Source: Salinadaptatus halalkaliphilus (GTDB lineage Archaea > Halobacteriota > Halobacteria > Halobacteriales > Natrialbaceae). Taken from it: a DNA stretch of 64,000 bases. This document shows positions 8,812-18,377 of the stretch, in pieces; the stretch's first letter is position 1, and the number at the start of each line of letters is the position of its first letter. Made by a program: the position numbers and the translations under genes. The DNA lies in contig NZ_RBZW01000016.1 in NCBI RefSeq assembly GCF_006543045.1, positions 62,001 through 126,000 on the forward strand, in the 5' to 3' direction. Under the pieces are notes generated by a model. The model had not been told where the DNA came from. It did no database searches and saw only the letters and a program-made list of their open reading frames with translations.

Positions 8812-11174
8812 CAGAAATCACCCAGACTGGATTGGCTGTCCTCGGCCGACGACGATTCCGTACGCGGTTCAGTCTCGCTGTCTGTCCCGGCGCTCGAGCC
8901 CGGCCCCGCCGTCTCGGCGTCGCCGCCGGCGGGTTCGATGTCGTCCATCGACGGATCCTCCCGGCCGGCGTTCTCGAGGATCGTCTCGGCCGTTTTCTTC
9001 CCTTTGAGCACTCGCAGGATCACGCCCTTGTCTGCCGTTCGGAGATCGGCGGGTTCCTCGACCCCCGCCTCGTAGAGCCGTCTGGCGCGCTTACGGCCGA
9101 CGCCGCCGACCGAGACCAGCTCGAGCAGTTCCTCGCCGACGCCGTGTTCGACGCGGGCACGAGCGTCGCGGACGGCGACCGTCCACTCGCTGTCGATCTC
9201 CCGGGCCAGCGATTCGGCGGCTCCGAGCAGCCACTCGGCGGTGTCGACTTTCCCCCGGAGGTCGCCGGGGCCGATCTTGTACCGATCCGTAATCGTCTCC
9301 TCGTCGGTTTCCTCGGCCCAATCCTCCAGTAGTTTTCCGGTCTTGAGAGCGGCGAGCCAGTCCTCGAAGCGATCCTCCTCGAACTCGCTGGGCGTATCGC
9401 CCAGCAACTCGCGCTCGCGCTCGTAGTAGAGTTCGCCGAATGTATCGTCCTCGCCCGATCGAAGGTAGAGTTCGTACATATCCGGCGTTCGAGCGGTGAG
9501 CTGGTAGAGACCGAGGGCGGTCGGGCGCTGGTCGGCGCGCTCGAGGCCGTGGACGATCTCGGCGGCGCTCATCGGATCGAGGTAGAGCCGCGAGACGGTG
9601 TGGCCGAGACTGGTCGCCTCGAGAGCCTCGTCTCGATTCTCCTGGGCGGCGAGATCGGCGGCGGCGGTGAACCCGCCTGCGCCCTCGTTTTCGTCGGTAC
9701 GACCACCGCTCCCCGAGCGCTCGACGAAGTCGTTGCGCTCGAGGTAGCCGAGCACGTCGTCGGTCACCCGCTCGAGGCGGCCAGCCTCGGTCGATTGGCT
9801 CGCATAGAGGGTCGCCTCGAGGAACTCGAGCAATCCCTCGCGGGTCCGTGCGAAGCCCGACGCGATCGTCGCGAGGACGTGGGTTCGCAGGGCCGGTTCG
9901 GCCGCCAGTTTCGAGCGGACGGCTTCGGGGTCGGCCCAAATATACCGGTCGAACAGCTCGTCGCTCTCGTCGTGGCTCTTGGCCAGCAAAACGGCCTCGC
10001 CGTAGGGATCGAGACCCGGCCGACCGGCACGGCCCATCATCTGGTGGACCTCGAGGACATCTAAGGGGGCCATCCCGCCAGCGCTGGGATCGAAGCGTCG
10101 CCAGTCTCGAACGATGACGCGGCGAGCTGGCGTATTGACCCCTGCAGCCAGCGTCGGCGTCGCCGAGATGACCTTCAGCAAGCGATCACGGAACGCATCT
10201 TCGACGAGCGAGCGTTGGGCGCTCGAGAGGCCGGCGTGGTGAAAGGCCGAACCGTTCTCCACGCAGTCGGCCAGATCCGTGCTCGTCTCGGTGTCGCTGT
10301 CGTCGCGAATGTCGGCGGCCAGATCGGCGAGCTCCGTTCGTTCCTCGTCGGTGAGTTCGCGTTTCGCGACGCCGCCCAAACGACTCGCGGCGGCCTCGGC
10401 GTTGCGCCGGGAGCTGACGAACACGAGCGAGGAGCCGCCCTCCTGCAGGATGTCTCGCACGAGTGCGGCCTCCTGCTTCTCCGATCCCTCGACCGGCACC
10501 TCTCGGGTCGAACCGTCGTCGAAGTTCAGCGCGTTGCCGTAGTGGACGCCCATCTGGAGATCGATCGGTCGCCAGTCGGTATCGACCAGCGCGGCGTCGA
10601 GCCAGTCGGCAATCTCGTCGGCGTTGCCGACCGTCGCCGAGAGCGCGACGACCTGCAACGTCGGATTGAGTCGCCGGAGTTTCGCGAGGGTTACCTCGAG
10701 GGTGGGGCCGCGTCCGCGGTCGTCGATGAGGTGGACCTCGTCGGAGACGACGCAGGTGAGATCCGAGAGCCAGTCGGCACCGTTTCGCACGAGCGAATCG
10801 ACCTTCTCGCTGGTCGCGACGACGATATCTTTCGTGGCCAGCCACTCGCTGGTCGACTCGTAGTTGCCCGTCGCCACGCCGGTCGTGACGCCGAACTGTT
10901 CGTAGGCGTCGAACTCGGCCTTTTTCTCGCTAGCCAGGGCTCGCAACGGGACGATATACAGCGCTTTGCCGCCGCGCTGGACCGCCGATAGCATCGATAG
11001 CGCGGCGATCATCGTCTTTCCGCTGGCGGTCGGGACCGCCGCGACCAGGTTCTCGCCGTCGGTCGCGCCGGCCTCGACCGCCTCGGCCTGGGGCGGGTAG
11101 AGCTCCTCGATGCCCTCCTGTCGGAAGTGCTCGAGCGCACCGGGTGGGAGCCCCGACAGCTCCTCGACGTTCAT
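8811..11174 (-). CDS. hel308: Hel308-type DNA repair helicase
   Basis: 787 residues from the ATG at 11174. Upstream extension to 11333 is rejected because TTTAAA lies at 11200-11205, 26 nt before this ATG, as expected for a leaderless mRNA. Motifs: Walker [10 protein letters not shown] (about 45), motif [10 protein letters not shown] (about 148), motif [12 protein letters not shown] (about 365), winged helix and ratchet domains, and the helix-hairpin-helix [16 protein letters not shown] near 690. The end is acidic and ends in SSLGDF, resembling a PCNA-interacting tail. It unwinds lagging-strand forks and D-loops. First gene of the hel308-cgi121 operon. Confidence 0.95.
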   Translation of the reverse strand: MNVEELSGLPPGALEHFRQEGIEELYPPQAEAVEAGATDGENLVAAVPTASGKTMIAALSMLSAVQRGGKALYIVPLRALASEKKAEFDAYEQFGVTTGVATGNYESTSEWLATKDIVVATSEKVDSLVRNGADWLSDLTCVVSDEVHLIDDRGRGPTLEVTLAKLRRLNPTLQVVALSATVGNADEIADWLDAALVDTDWRPIDLQMGVHYGNALNFDDGSTREVPVEGSEKQEAALVRDILQEGGSSLVFVSSRRNAEAAASRLGGVAKRELTDEERTELADLAADIRDDSDTETSTDLADCVENGSAFHHAGLSSAQRSLVEDAFRDRLLKVISATPTLAAGVNTPARRVIVRDWRRFDPSAGGMAPLDVLEVHQMMGRAGRPGLDPYGEAVLLAKSHDESDELFDRYIWADPEAVRSKLAAEPALRTHVLATIASGFARTREGLLEFLEATLYASQSTEAGRLERVTDDVLGYLERNDFVERSGSGGRTDENEGAGGFTAAADLAAQENRDEALEATSLGHTVSRLYLDPMSAAEIVHGLERADQRPTALGLYQLTARTPDMYELYLRSGEDDTFGELYYERERELLGDTPSEFEEDRFEDWLAALKTGKLLEDWAEETDEETITDRYKIGPGDLRGKVDTAEWLLGAAESLAREIDSEWTVAVRDARARVEHGVGEELLELVSVGGVGRKRARRLYEAGVEEPADLRTADKGVILRVLKGKKTAETILENAGREDPSMDDIEPAGGDAETAGPGSSAGTDSETEPRTESSSAEDSQSSLGDF

Positions 11175-11199
11175 TACCCGCCTTTGGCGTGTCCCGTGG

Positions 11200-11205
11200 T
11201 TTAAA
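11200..11205 (-). promoter_or_regulatory. TATA box of hel308
   Basis: TTTAAA on the minus strand, 26 nt upstream of the hel308 ATG. The spacing implies transcription starting at or next to the start codon. Confidence 0.6.
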
Positions 11206-11353
11206 CTGTCGTCTCCTGGTGGGTGGGGAACGGTCTTGATTGGAGTGGGAGCCACGTGACCAGGGGACAGCGAACGCAAACACACGCCCGGGAGGCCGGA
11301 TAGCCTAACCTGTTGGTGTAAATGACTACCCACGTCCGTTCGAATCGGTGAGT

Positions 11354-11830
11354 ATGCTGTCGAACGGGGTGTCGTCGCAGTTGAAACGCATCGCTCGAGG
11401 ATCCGACGGCGTCGATATCCGTCTCTACCGGCTGATCGTGCTGGTGACGGTCTTCGGCGTCGGTCACCACATCGATCACGTCATCCGCGGGAATCACGTC
11501 GGCTGGCCGTTGATTCCGGAAGTCACGGCGTTTACGTACAGTCTCGGGTTCTATCCGCTGATCGCGCTCGGACTCGCACTCTCGCTGGCCGACCGCGTCG
11601 GCGCGGGCTACTGGGCGGTCGTCACGGGTGCCGGATTCGTGATGGTCACCGTGTTACACTTCGGACCGCTCGCGGTCGAACCGCCCGGCGACGTCGTCGG
11701 CCCCTACGAGAGCGCAACCGTAGGCTACGTCGCGCTCGCGTGGCTCGTCGGGTTCGTCGCCACGCTCGCGGTGACGACGGGCTATGCGAGTTATCGGTGG
11801 CTCGAACGAGTGCGATCAGATGTGCAGTGA
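11354..11830 (+). CDS. Four-span membrane protein, unknown function
   Basis: 158 residues from the ATG at 11354 (an in-frame GTG lies six bases earlier). Hydrophobic stretches near residues 25-40, 60-80, 88-108 and 126-146 predict four membrane spans. A conserved-looking [20 protein letters not shown] segment sits between spans 1 and 2, with three histidines that could bind metal. I do not recognise the family with certainty. Divergent from hel308. Confidence 0.75.
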   Translation: MLSNGVSSQLKRIARGSDGVDIRLYRLIVLVTVFGVGHHIDHVIRGNHVGWPLIPEVTAFTYSLGFYPLIALGLALSLADRVGAGYWAVVTGAGFVMVTVLHFGPLAVEPPGDVVGPYESATVGYVALAWLVGFVATLAVTTGYASYRWLERVRSDVQ

Positions 11831-11972
11831 CTGCAGTAGCTACTATAGTCGTGTTCGGCGATTGATACGCGTACGCACGAAGACTTGAATCCGCGAGCAA
11901 GCGGTAAGCGGCCGACAGACGGTTGCGACAGTACCGACGGACTGAAGGTCCCGACCGCCGACGATTGGGCTG

Positions 11973-12563
11973 ATGGCCGACGAACTCAAGCGGCGACTCG
12001 TCCACGCGAGCGGCTCCGGACTGGTCGCACTCTATCTCCTCGCGAGCTATCTCGAGATTGGTCTCACGTGGGAGTACTTCCGGGTGTTGATGGTCGTCCT
12101 CGCGGTCGGAACGATCGGTCTCGAGGTGGTTCGTCTCTACGCTGGTCTCGAGTGGTGGCTCTACGAGAAGCTTACTCGGGAGTACGAACAGGACCAGTTT
12201 GCGGGCTATGGCTACTACATGCTCTCCATGACGGTGGTCGTCTTGGTGTTCGAACCGGCGATTGCACTGCCCGCGATGTTGATGCTCGCACTCGGCGATC
12301 CCATCAGCGGGGCCGTCTCCGACGATACGCTCAGGACCGTCAAGGGGCCGAAAGTGCTCGGCACGATGTTCGTCGTCAGCGCCGGTATCGCAACCCCATT
12401 CCTGCTTGGGACACCCCTGGCGATCGTCGCCGCGGCGCTGGGGGCGACGCTGGCCGACGGCATCAAGATTCGAGTCGGCGACGTTATCGTCGACGACAAC
12501 CTGACCATTCCCATCTACGCGGCGGTCCTGGCCTGGCTCGCCCTCGAGTTCGGGCCGATCTGA
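11973..12563 (+). CDS. Dolichol kinase / CTP:polyprenol kinase-like membrane protein
   Basis: 196 residues with about six hydrophobic helices. The N-terminal LKRRLVHASGSGLVALYLL and the motif ALGDPISGAVSD (about residue 107) followed by KVLGTMFVV resemble the SEC59/DGK1/VTE5 and phosphatidate-cytidylyltransferase superfamily, where the GD pair is near the nucleotide site. A role in phosphorylating a polyprenol for protein glycosylation or isoprenoid salvage is inferred from the family. No glycosylation gene is adjacent. Confidence 0.75.
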   Translation: MADELKRRLVHASGSGLVALYLLASYLEIGLTWEYFRVLMVVLAVGTIGLEVVRLYAGLEWWLYEKLTREYEQDQFAGYGYYMLSMTVVVLVFEPAIALPAMLMLALGDPISGAVSDDTLRTVKGPKVLGTMFVVSAGIATPFLLGTPLAIVAAALGATLADGIKIRVGDVIVDDNLTIPIYAAVLAWLALEFGPI

Positions 12564-12656
12564 CAGTCGGCGCCCAATCTCGAGGCGAGCCTCGAGCGTC
12601 GACCGAGTAGCCTCGAGAAACACAACGCATTCCCGTCCTGGCCCGGTAGCGCTGGT

Positions 12657-13295
12657 ATGAGCGAGCCAGATCCGACTGCGGTAGACACCGAACAGTGGCA
12701 CGAACAACTGGCAGCCAAACGCGCCGAGAAAGACGAGTTCTTCGAGAGCCATCCGCAGTCACCGATCCCACCGGAAAAACGGGAGGATTTCGACGGGCTC
12801 ACGTATTTCGAACCCGATCCAACCTACCGCGTCGACGCGACCGTGACCGTCCACGACGACCCCGAAGTCGTCCTGATGGACACCACGGGGGGCCGCGAAA
12901 TGCGATACCTTCGCGTCGCGACGCTTACGTTCGATCTCGAGCGCGGTGGGTCGGACGAATCGACGACGGCAGACGATGGAGCGGCCGAACTATCCGAGGA
13001 TGACGAACTCGAGAGCGGCACGTACGATCTCGCCGCCTATCAACTCGAGAGCCCAAACGACGAGCCGCTTTTCGTCCCGATGCGCGACAAGACGACCGGT
13101 CAGCAGACCTACCAGGGTGGCCGGTATATGGAGCTGTCACCCGACCGGGAACTCGACGACGGCGACGAGATCGTCCTCGACCTCAACCTCGCGTACACGC
13201 CATTCTGTGCCTACAGCGACACCTTCGATTGTCCGCTACCTCCCGAGGAGAACTGGCTCGAAGTAGCGATTCCGGCGGGCGAACGGTTCGAGTGA
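12657..13295 (+). CDS. DUF1684 domain protein
   Basis: 212 residues. The EKDEFFESHPQSPIP start, the FDGLTYFEPDP strand, the PLFVPMRDKTTGQQTYQGGR core and the YTPFCAYSD.F.CPLPP end are hallmarks of DUF1684. Function of the family is unknown. An acidic insertion of about 25 residues (near 105-130) interrupts the beta sandwich. Convergent with the methyltransferase. Confidence 0.9.
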   Translation: MSEPDPTAVDTEQWHEQLAAKRAEKDEFFESHPQSPIPPEKREDFDGLTYFEPDPTYRVDATVTVHDDPEVVLMDTTGGREMRYLRVATLTFDLERGGSDESTTADDGAAELSEDDELESGTYDLAAYQLESPNDEPLFVPMRDKTTGQQTYQGGRYMELSPDRELDDGDEIVLDLNLAYTPFCAYSDTFDCPLPPEENWLEVAIPAGERFE

Positions 13296-13369
13296 TTCCG
13301 GCCGCGGCGATAGCGTAATGCCCGTTTCGGGTCGACGTACACAGTCGAAACCGATCGAGGGGAGCGGGG

Positions 13370-13391
13370 CTCGAGTGGAAACGAGGGGGTT
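13370..13391 (+). other. Origin-recognition-box-like sequence outside oriC1
   Basis: CTCGAGTGGAAACGAGGGGG followed by TT. It has the haloarchaeal ORB layout (short inverted repeat, GAAAC, then a run of G). It lies in the convergent gap between the DUF1684 gene and the methyltransferase, about 10 kb from oriC1. Confidence 0.45.
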
Positions 13392-13487
13392 CGATTCGCT
13401 CGTGGGCTCGAGTCGAAACGGCGGTCGCCGGTGCCGGGCGACGCGACGCTCGAGATCGGACCACCCTCGAGTCGGAATCGCGGTTGG

Positions 13488-14168
13488 CTACAGTACAACG
13501 CCGACCGTCAACAGCGTCCCGAGTTCGCGGTAGCGTTCGACCATCGCCTCGCGCGTCTCCCAGTCGTCGGTGGGAAACTCGCTTTCGGGCGGGATCCCCA
13601 CCTCACGGTCGGGAATCTGGTCCTGTTCGGCGACGGCGAGGCCCGCCTCGCGGAAGGCCTCCCGGTACTGGTCGCGATCCCAGCGGGTCATCTCGATCGA
13701 AATCGTGTCTTGCCACGGGTGAGAGTGGACGTTCTCTTCGTAGTAGTTGACCGCACAGTAGAACGTCCCACCGGGGCGGAGCACGCGCGTGATCTCCTCG
13801 AGTGTGCGGTGGGGATCAGCGGCGTAATAGAAGGCTTCCATCGACCAGACGTGATCGATAGCGTCTGGAGCGAACGGCAACGATCCGAAGTCGCCGACGA
13901 CGTAGGTAACGCCGGGGTCGTCGGTATAGGTGGCCGCGTTGTGAGCCATCTCCGGTGAGCCATCGAGCCCGTAGATTCGGCCGGCGTTTGCCGTCTCTCG
14001 AAGTGCACGGCCGGCGTACCCGCTGCCACAGCCGAGATCCAACACGGTGTCGCCCGACTCGACCGGCATACGCGCGAGCGCGTGTTTCGCGGTGTGCCAG
14101 TGTCGATCCTCCATGCCTCTGTCTCGGCCGCTTGCGGCCCACTCGTCGAACTCCTCGCGGACGCTCAT
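13488..14168 (-). CDS. Class I SAM-dependent methyltransferase
   Basis: 226 residues. Motif I VLDLGCGSGYAGRAL (about 42-56), motif II acidic turn IYGLDGSPEM, and a post-motif RVLRPGGTFYCAVNYY define the Rossmann-like fold of small-molecule methyltransferases. It resembles the Methyltransf_11/UbiE-like branch; the acceptor cannot be told from sequence. Its upstream region contains three palindromic iron-box-like sites shared with the divergent iron transporter, the nearest more than 100 bp away, so co-regulation is possible but unproven. Confidence 0.9.
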   Translation of the reverse strand: MSVREEFDEWAASGRDRGMEDRHWHTAKHALARMPVESGDTVLDLGCGSGYAGRALRETANAGRIYGLDGSPEMAHNAATYTDDPGVTYVVGDFGSLPFAPDAIDHVWSMEAFYYAADPHRTLEEITRVLRPGGTFYCAVNYYEENVHSHPWQDTISIEMTRWDRDQYREAFREAGLAVAEQDQIPDREVGIPPESEFPTDDWETREAMVERYRELGTLLTVGVVL

Positions 14169-14278
14169 ACGTCACCTCGCGTCGCCACCGCCAAAACCCG
14201 TTCGTCTCCTGGGAGTGTCCGCGCCGCGGCTACACACTCGAGTGGAAGTCCCGCTCGATCGAATCGACCGACACACTC

Positions 14279-14294
14279 TTTAGGATGGCCTAAA
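14279..14294. promoter_or_regulatory. DtxR/IdeR-type palindrome 1
   Basis: TTTAGGATGGCCTAAA, a near-perfect palindrome of the TTAGGnnnnCCTAA class bound by metal-dependent repressors of the DtxR/IdeR/SirR family in archaea and actinobacteria. Confidence 0.65.
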
Positions 14295-14312
14295 AAGATG
14301 TGTGTGGAGAGG

Positions 14313-14328
14313 TTTAGGTTGGCCGAAA
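14313..14328. promoter_or_regulatory. DtxR/IdeR-type palindrome 2 (degenerate)
   Basis: TTTAGGTTGGCCGAAA, the same motif with one mismatch in the right half, 34 bp from palindrome 1. Confidence 0.5.
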
Positions 14329-14410
14329 TACCGTGGGCATCGGTAATCGGTCGATCGAGAAGCAGTTGCTGTCCCGGCCTCTCGTCCATTCTACCGAAGA
14401 TAATCGCAAG

Positions 14411-14417
14411 CTATATG
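14411..14417 (+). promoter_or_regulatory. TATA box of the iron-binding lipoprotein gene
   Basis: CTATATG, 27-33 nt upstream of the ATG at 14444. Palindrome 3 starts three bases downstream, so a bound repressor would block the initiation complex. Confidence 0.6.
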
Positions 14418-14419
14418 TG

Positions 14420-14437
14420 TTTTAGGTCGGCCTAAAA
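14420..14437. promoter_or_regulatory. DtxR/IdeR-type palindrome 3 (operator)
   Basis: TTTTAGGTCGGCCTAAAA, a perfect 18-bp palindrome except for the two central bases. It lies between the TATA box and the start codon of the lipoprotein gene, the expected place for an iron-dependent operator. Confidence 0.75.
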
Positions 14438-14443
14438 CTACGT

Positions 14444-15676
14444 ATGCAACAGCGCGACAGCGATCGATCGAATCGTTCGACGACGGGCCGACGACCATTC
14501 CTCACCACCGCAATCGCTGCGGCCGGGCTCACTGGACTTGCAGGATGTATGGGTAACGGCGACGGGAATGGATCTTCTGACGGGAACGGCGGCGGAAACG
14601 GCAGCGGAAACGGCAGCGGAAATGGCGGTCCAAGCGCCGTCGCCGACGCCGATCCGCTAGCAACGCCGGTCGACCCGAGCGGGGTTTCCTGGGACGATCT
14701 CGGCGATCTCGAGGGCGAGATTACGATTTACTCCGGACGAACTCCCGACCAGATCGATCTCGTCTTCGAGGAACTCGAAAACAAGTACAGCGGACTGACG
14801 ATCGACCGCGACTACGACGACAACGACGTCCAGGTCAACCAGTTAGAACAAGAAGGCGACGCGACGCCCGCGGACGTATTCTACTCCCAGGACCCGGGTG
14901 CGCTCGGTGCCGTCCACGACGCGGGAATCGTTCAGGAGCTTCCGAGCGACATCCTCGAGACGGTCCCCGAGAGCTACCGTCATCCGAACGGATACTGGAC
15001 CGGCGTCAGTGGTCGCGTCCGTTCGGTCTTTTACAACGAGGACCGATTGGACGAAACGCCGTTCGACAGCTGGGACGAACTGCCGACGGATATCTCCGAG
15101 TACGCGACCGACGACCGATTCGAGGGAATCATCTCGACGCGTCCCAACTCCGGCACGTTCCGGGGGTTCATTCAGGCGATGGTCGACCTCGAGGGCGAAG
15201 ACGCGACGCGACAGTGGGTCAGCGACTTCATGGATCAGGATCCACAGCTGTACGGGAGCGGAAGTACCCAAGCCGAGGAAGTCAACCGTGGCGGTGACGA
15301 CGACCCGATCATCGGGCTCGGCAACAGCTACTACGCCGCCCGCCTCGTCAACGAAGATTCCGACGCACCGATCCGTGTGACGTTCACCGAAGGCGACGCA
15401 GGTGCCCTGTTCAGCGTCGCGGGCATCGCCGTGACGAACAACGTCGACGATCCCGAACTCGTCGCCGAATTCGCCCGTCACCTCGTCGCCGTCGAGGGAC
15501 AGGAGTTCATGATGGACGACAACGGCGAGTTCCCCGTCGTCGACGGCGTCGATTACGTCGGCCCGCTGCCCGGCCCCGACGAGCTCAACTCGCCAACGTA
15601 CGATCTTAGCGAGTTCGACATGGAACTGCAGGCAGCCAACGACCTCCTGGAAGATGAGGGCATGATGCCACTCTAA
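14444..15676 (+). CDS. Fe(III) ABC transporter substrate-binding lipoprotein (FbpA-like)
   Basis: 410 residues. A twin-arginine-like GRRPFLTTAIAAAGLTGLAGC leader split at the arginines gives a lipobox ending at Cys36. A Gly/Asn/Ser linker (about 38-65) follows, then a periplasmic-binding fold: EITIYSGRTPDQ, ADVFYSQDPGALG, GVSGRVRSVFYNED and SYYAARL. The tyrosine-rich YYAAR segment matches the Fe-binding tyrosines of FbpA/FutA proteins. It should capture ferric iron outside the membrane for the permease gene downstream. The TATA/iron-box promoter supports iron repression. Confidence 0.9.
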   Translation: MQQRDSDRSNRSTTGRRPFLTTAIAAAGLTGLAGCMGNGDGNGSSDGNGGGNGSGNGSGNGGPSAVADADPLATPVDPSGVSWDDLGDLEGEITIYSGRTPDQIDLVFEELENKYSGLTIDRDYDDNDVQVNQLEQEGDATPADVFYSQDPGALGAVHDAGIVQELPSDILETVPESYRHPNGYWTGVSGRVRSVFYNEDRLDETPFDSWDELPTDISEYATDDRFEGIISTRPNSGTFRGFIQAMVDLEGEDATRQWVSDFMDQDPQLYGSGSTQAEEVNRGGDDDPIIGLGNSYYAARLVNEDSDAPIRVTFTEGDAGALFSVAGIAVTNNVDDPELVAEFARHLVAVEGQEFMMDDNGEFPVVDGVDYVGPLPGPDELNSPTYDLSEFDMELQAANDLLEDEGMMPL

Positions 15677-15977
15677 CGCCGACGACCACCGGTTGACCCT
15701 CGCCGACACCAGCATTCGATCCCGTTCTGTCCCACCCCTTCGGCCCCGCCTTTCGCCACTACCACGACGTATCCATCGAACTCGCACGACCGCCCTGATC
15801 CGGAAACGCGCTCCGATCAGTCGTACAACCGAAGTCCGAACGACGGACTCGATCCCGTGGTGTATATCTTGGATGTCATCATCGGAGTTCCGGGCTCGAG
15901 AAACTAATCAGGAGGTTCAAGAGAATCGAGAGCCGACCGGTTCGTAGGAGATCCGATTCGGTTCACAGACATAGAGG
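15677..15977. other. Intergenic region of 300 bp inside the iron-uptake locus
   Basis: Between the lipoprotein and permease genes. No clear hairpin, iron box or small gene is visible. A moderately AT-rich stretch at 15855-15975 may carry a separate promoter for the permease. Confidence 0.45.
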
Positions 15978-17597
15978 ATGAAGCCACTCAAAAGCGCCGT
16001 CGAAGCCACCCAACAGATCGCCGCGGTCAGAGAGCGACTCGAGCGTGCAGAGCCAGGGCGAATCGGCTTGGCCGCCGCGAGCGCTCTCGTCGCGTTTTTC
16101 GTCATCGTGCCGATGTTCTGGCTGGTCTGGCAGGCGTCGACGGTCGAACTCTCCCGCGCGTACGATCTCATCGTCTCCTCACAGACCGCACGCATCACGG
16201 CGAACAGTATCGGATTGATGCTGTTCGTGACGGTGTGTTCCATTTTGCTCGGCGTTCCACTCGCCGTACTGACCACCCGAACCGATCTCCCGTATCCCCG
16301 GTTCTGGACGGTCGTGGCCGCGCTTCCGCTCGTGATTCCGAGCTATATCGGCGCGATCGCGTTTACCGGCATGTTCGGGTCCGGCGGCGAAATCGACTCG
16401 CTATTCGGACTGGCGCTCCCAGCGGTCGACGGCCTGTCCGGCGCGACGTTCATCATCACGCTGTACACCTACCCGTACGTGTTCCTGACGACCCGGGCAG
16501 CGCTACTGTCGATGGACAGTTCGCTCGCCGACGCCGCACGGACGTTAAACGCCGGTCCGTTCGAAGCGTTTCGACGCGTCACGCTGCCACAGATCAGGCC
16601 AGGGATCGCCGCCGGTGCGTTGCTCGCCGGCCTCTATGCGATTTCTGACTTCGGGACGCCGGCGTTCATGCGGGCGAGTGTCTTCACGAGCAGGATCTAC
16701 TGGGAGTTCAGCAGTTTCAACGTCGAGTACGCCGCACTACTCGCCTTGCAACTGATCGCGATCGTCGCCGTCGTCCTCGTCATCGAGGCTGGGATCGGCC
16801 GCGACGAGGACGCCACCGGTGGCGACGATACTGGGAGTACGATCCGGCTTGGCAACTGGAAGTGGCCGGCGATGGGTTTCGTCTCGGGGCTGGGCGTGCT
16901 CACCCTCGTCGTCCCCGTGGCGATCTTTACGCGGTGGCTGTTCGTGAGCGAGGGCGACCGCATCCCGGCCTACGAGTTCGGGTGGGAGTTGGCCTACAAC
17001 TCCGTCCACCTCGCCGCACTCGCTGCGCTGGTCGCCTGCCTCTTTGCACTGCCCGTCGCCTACTACTCCGGACGAGCGAATTCACTCGTCTCACGGGTAC
17101 TCGAGCGGGCAACCTACGTCGGCTTCGCCGTTCCCGGCGTCGTCATCGGCCTCGCGTTGGTGTTCCTTGGAACCCGAACGCTGCCGTCGCTGTACCGGGA
17201 AGGCGTCTGGCTGCTCGTGTTCGCCTACGTCGTCCGGTTCTTACCCCAAGCGGTCGGGACCGTCCGCTCGTCGGTCCTCCAGGTCGACGACAAGACGATC
17301 GAGGCCGCTCGAACGCTCAACGCCGGCCGACTCGAGGCGTTCCGTCGCGTGACTCTGCCTCTTATCATGCCGGGTGTGATCGCCGGTGCCGTTCTCGTGT
17401 TCCTGACGACAATGAAGGAACTCCCAGTGACGCTGATGCTCAGACCAATCGGGATGGAGACGCTCGTCAGTCTCATCTGGAACGCCCAAGACTCGCTTGC
17501 GTACCGATACGCGGCGATTCCCTCCCTGCTACTGATACTCATTTCCGGGCTCTCGATGATCGTCCTGCTCCGACAGGAAGGCGACAAGATCGGCTGA
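15978..17597 (+). CDS. Fe(III) ABC transporter permease (FbpB-like, two fused halves)
   Basis: 539 residues with about 12 membrane helices in two similar halves. Each half has an EAA loop that contacts the ATPase: ADAARTLNAGPFEAFRRVTL (about 190-209) and IEAARTLNAGRLEAFRRVTL (about 437-456). This is the FbpB/ThiP-like layout. No FbpC-type ATPase gene follows; the next gene is unrelated, so the ATPase must be encoded elsewhere. Confidence 0.92.
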   Translation: MKPLKSAVEATQQIAAVRERLERAEPGRIGLAAASALVAFFVIVPMFWLVWQASTVELSRAYDLIVSSQTARITANSIGLMLFVTVCSILLGVPLAVLTTRTDLPYPRFWTVVAALPLVIPSYIGAIAFTGMFGSGGEIDSLFGLALPAVDGLSGATFIITLYTYPYVFLTTRAALLSMDSSLADAARTLNAGPFEAFRRVTLPQIRPGIAAGALLAGLYAISDFGTPAFMRASVFTSRIYWEFSSFNVEYAALLALQLIAIVAVVLVIEAGIGRDEDATGGDDTGSTIRLGNWKWPAMGFVSGLGVLTLVVPVAIFTRWLFVSEGDRIPAYEFGWELAYNSVHLAALAALVACLFALPVAYYSGRANSLVSRVLERATYVGFAVPGVVIGLALVFLGTRTLPSLYREGVWLLVFAYVVRFLPQAVGTVRSSVLQVDDKTIEAARTLNAGRLEAFRRVTLPLIMPGVIAGAVLVFLTTMKELPVTLMLRPIGMETLVSLIWNAQDSLAYRYAAIPSLLLILISGLSMIVLLRQEGDKIG

Positions 17598-17675
17598 CGT
17601 TCGGTCCCTAGCCGGACGCCATCAGCCGATATCGACCAACGGTGCTGACCGACCGCGAACTCGTGACATCCGCAC

Positions 17676-17682
17676 GCTTAAG
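17676..17682 (+). promoter_or_regulatory. TATA-like box before the DUF7090-like gene
   Basis: GCTTAAG, 28-34 nt before the ATG at 17710. This spacing selects 17710 rather than 17686 as the start. Confidence 0.5.
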
Positions 17683-17709
17683 TCGATGTCGAAAGTTGTT
17701 CACACCAGC

Positions 17710-18288
17710 ATGGACTACAGGCTCGAGATCGACGACACGCCGGCGACGGTACCTGGGGGGACCGGCGTCCTCTTGCTCCACCCGAGCACCGGTGAAACAG
17801 ATCGCATCGATACCGACTTTCTCAAAACCGACACCGATCACTTTCTCGTCGTCTCCACCCGAACTACCGCCCGCGAAGTCAGACAGAAACTCGAATACTA
17901 CGATGTCGACGAAGAGCGTGCCGAGATTCTCGACACCCTGAGCATCGAACGCGGCTACTCCCGACGGAAGACGGATACCGTCCACTACGTCGCCGCCCCC
18001 GACGACGTCGACGGCATCGTCGAGCACATCGACGGCTTCCTCGAGAACCACGACGGCAAACTTCGACTCAGCTTCGACTCCGTTACAGAACTCGCCTACT
18101 ACGCCGGCGACGACGACGCCCTCGAGGCCGTCGAGCGCATTCTAGGGTTGCTCGAAGAACACGACGCGATCGGACTGTTCCACCTCTCGGAAGAGCCCCA
18201 CGACTCGGCAGTCGTCGAGCAGTTCCGTGACCAGTTCGACGGCGTGATCGATCTCGCCGAGGACGGCAGCGTCGACACCGAGTTCTGA
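17710..18288 (+). CDS. Haloarchaeal RecA-fold-like protein (DUF7090 type)
   Basis: 192 residues from the ATG at 17710 (MDYRLEIDDTPATVPGG...). The start TVPGGTGVLLLHPSTGETDR and later LRLSFDSVTELAYY (Walker-B-like region) and LLEEHDAIGLFHLS resemble a shortened KaiC/RecA fold without a full Walker A. I recall this as a conserved haloarchaeal family numbered DUF7090, from memory and unverified. Function unknown. Convergent with the phosphoesterase gene. Confidence 0.8.
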   Translation: MDYRLEIDDTPATVPGGTGVLLLHPSTGETDRIDTDFLKTDTDHFLVVSTRTTAREVRQKLEYYDVDEERAEILDTLSIERGYSRRKTDTVHYVAAPDDVDGIVEHIDGFLENHDGKLRLSFDSVTELAYYAGDDDALEAVERILGLLEEHDAIGLFHLSEEPHDSAVVEQFRDQFDGVIDLAEDGSVDTEF

Positions 18289-18377
18289 CAGGGCTGCTGT
18301 ACCGCGTTCCCGGACCGCAAGCGCTCGCGCTCTCCGGTACCGATGGACACCAGTCCGTACGAACCGGGACCCAGAGA

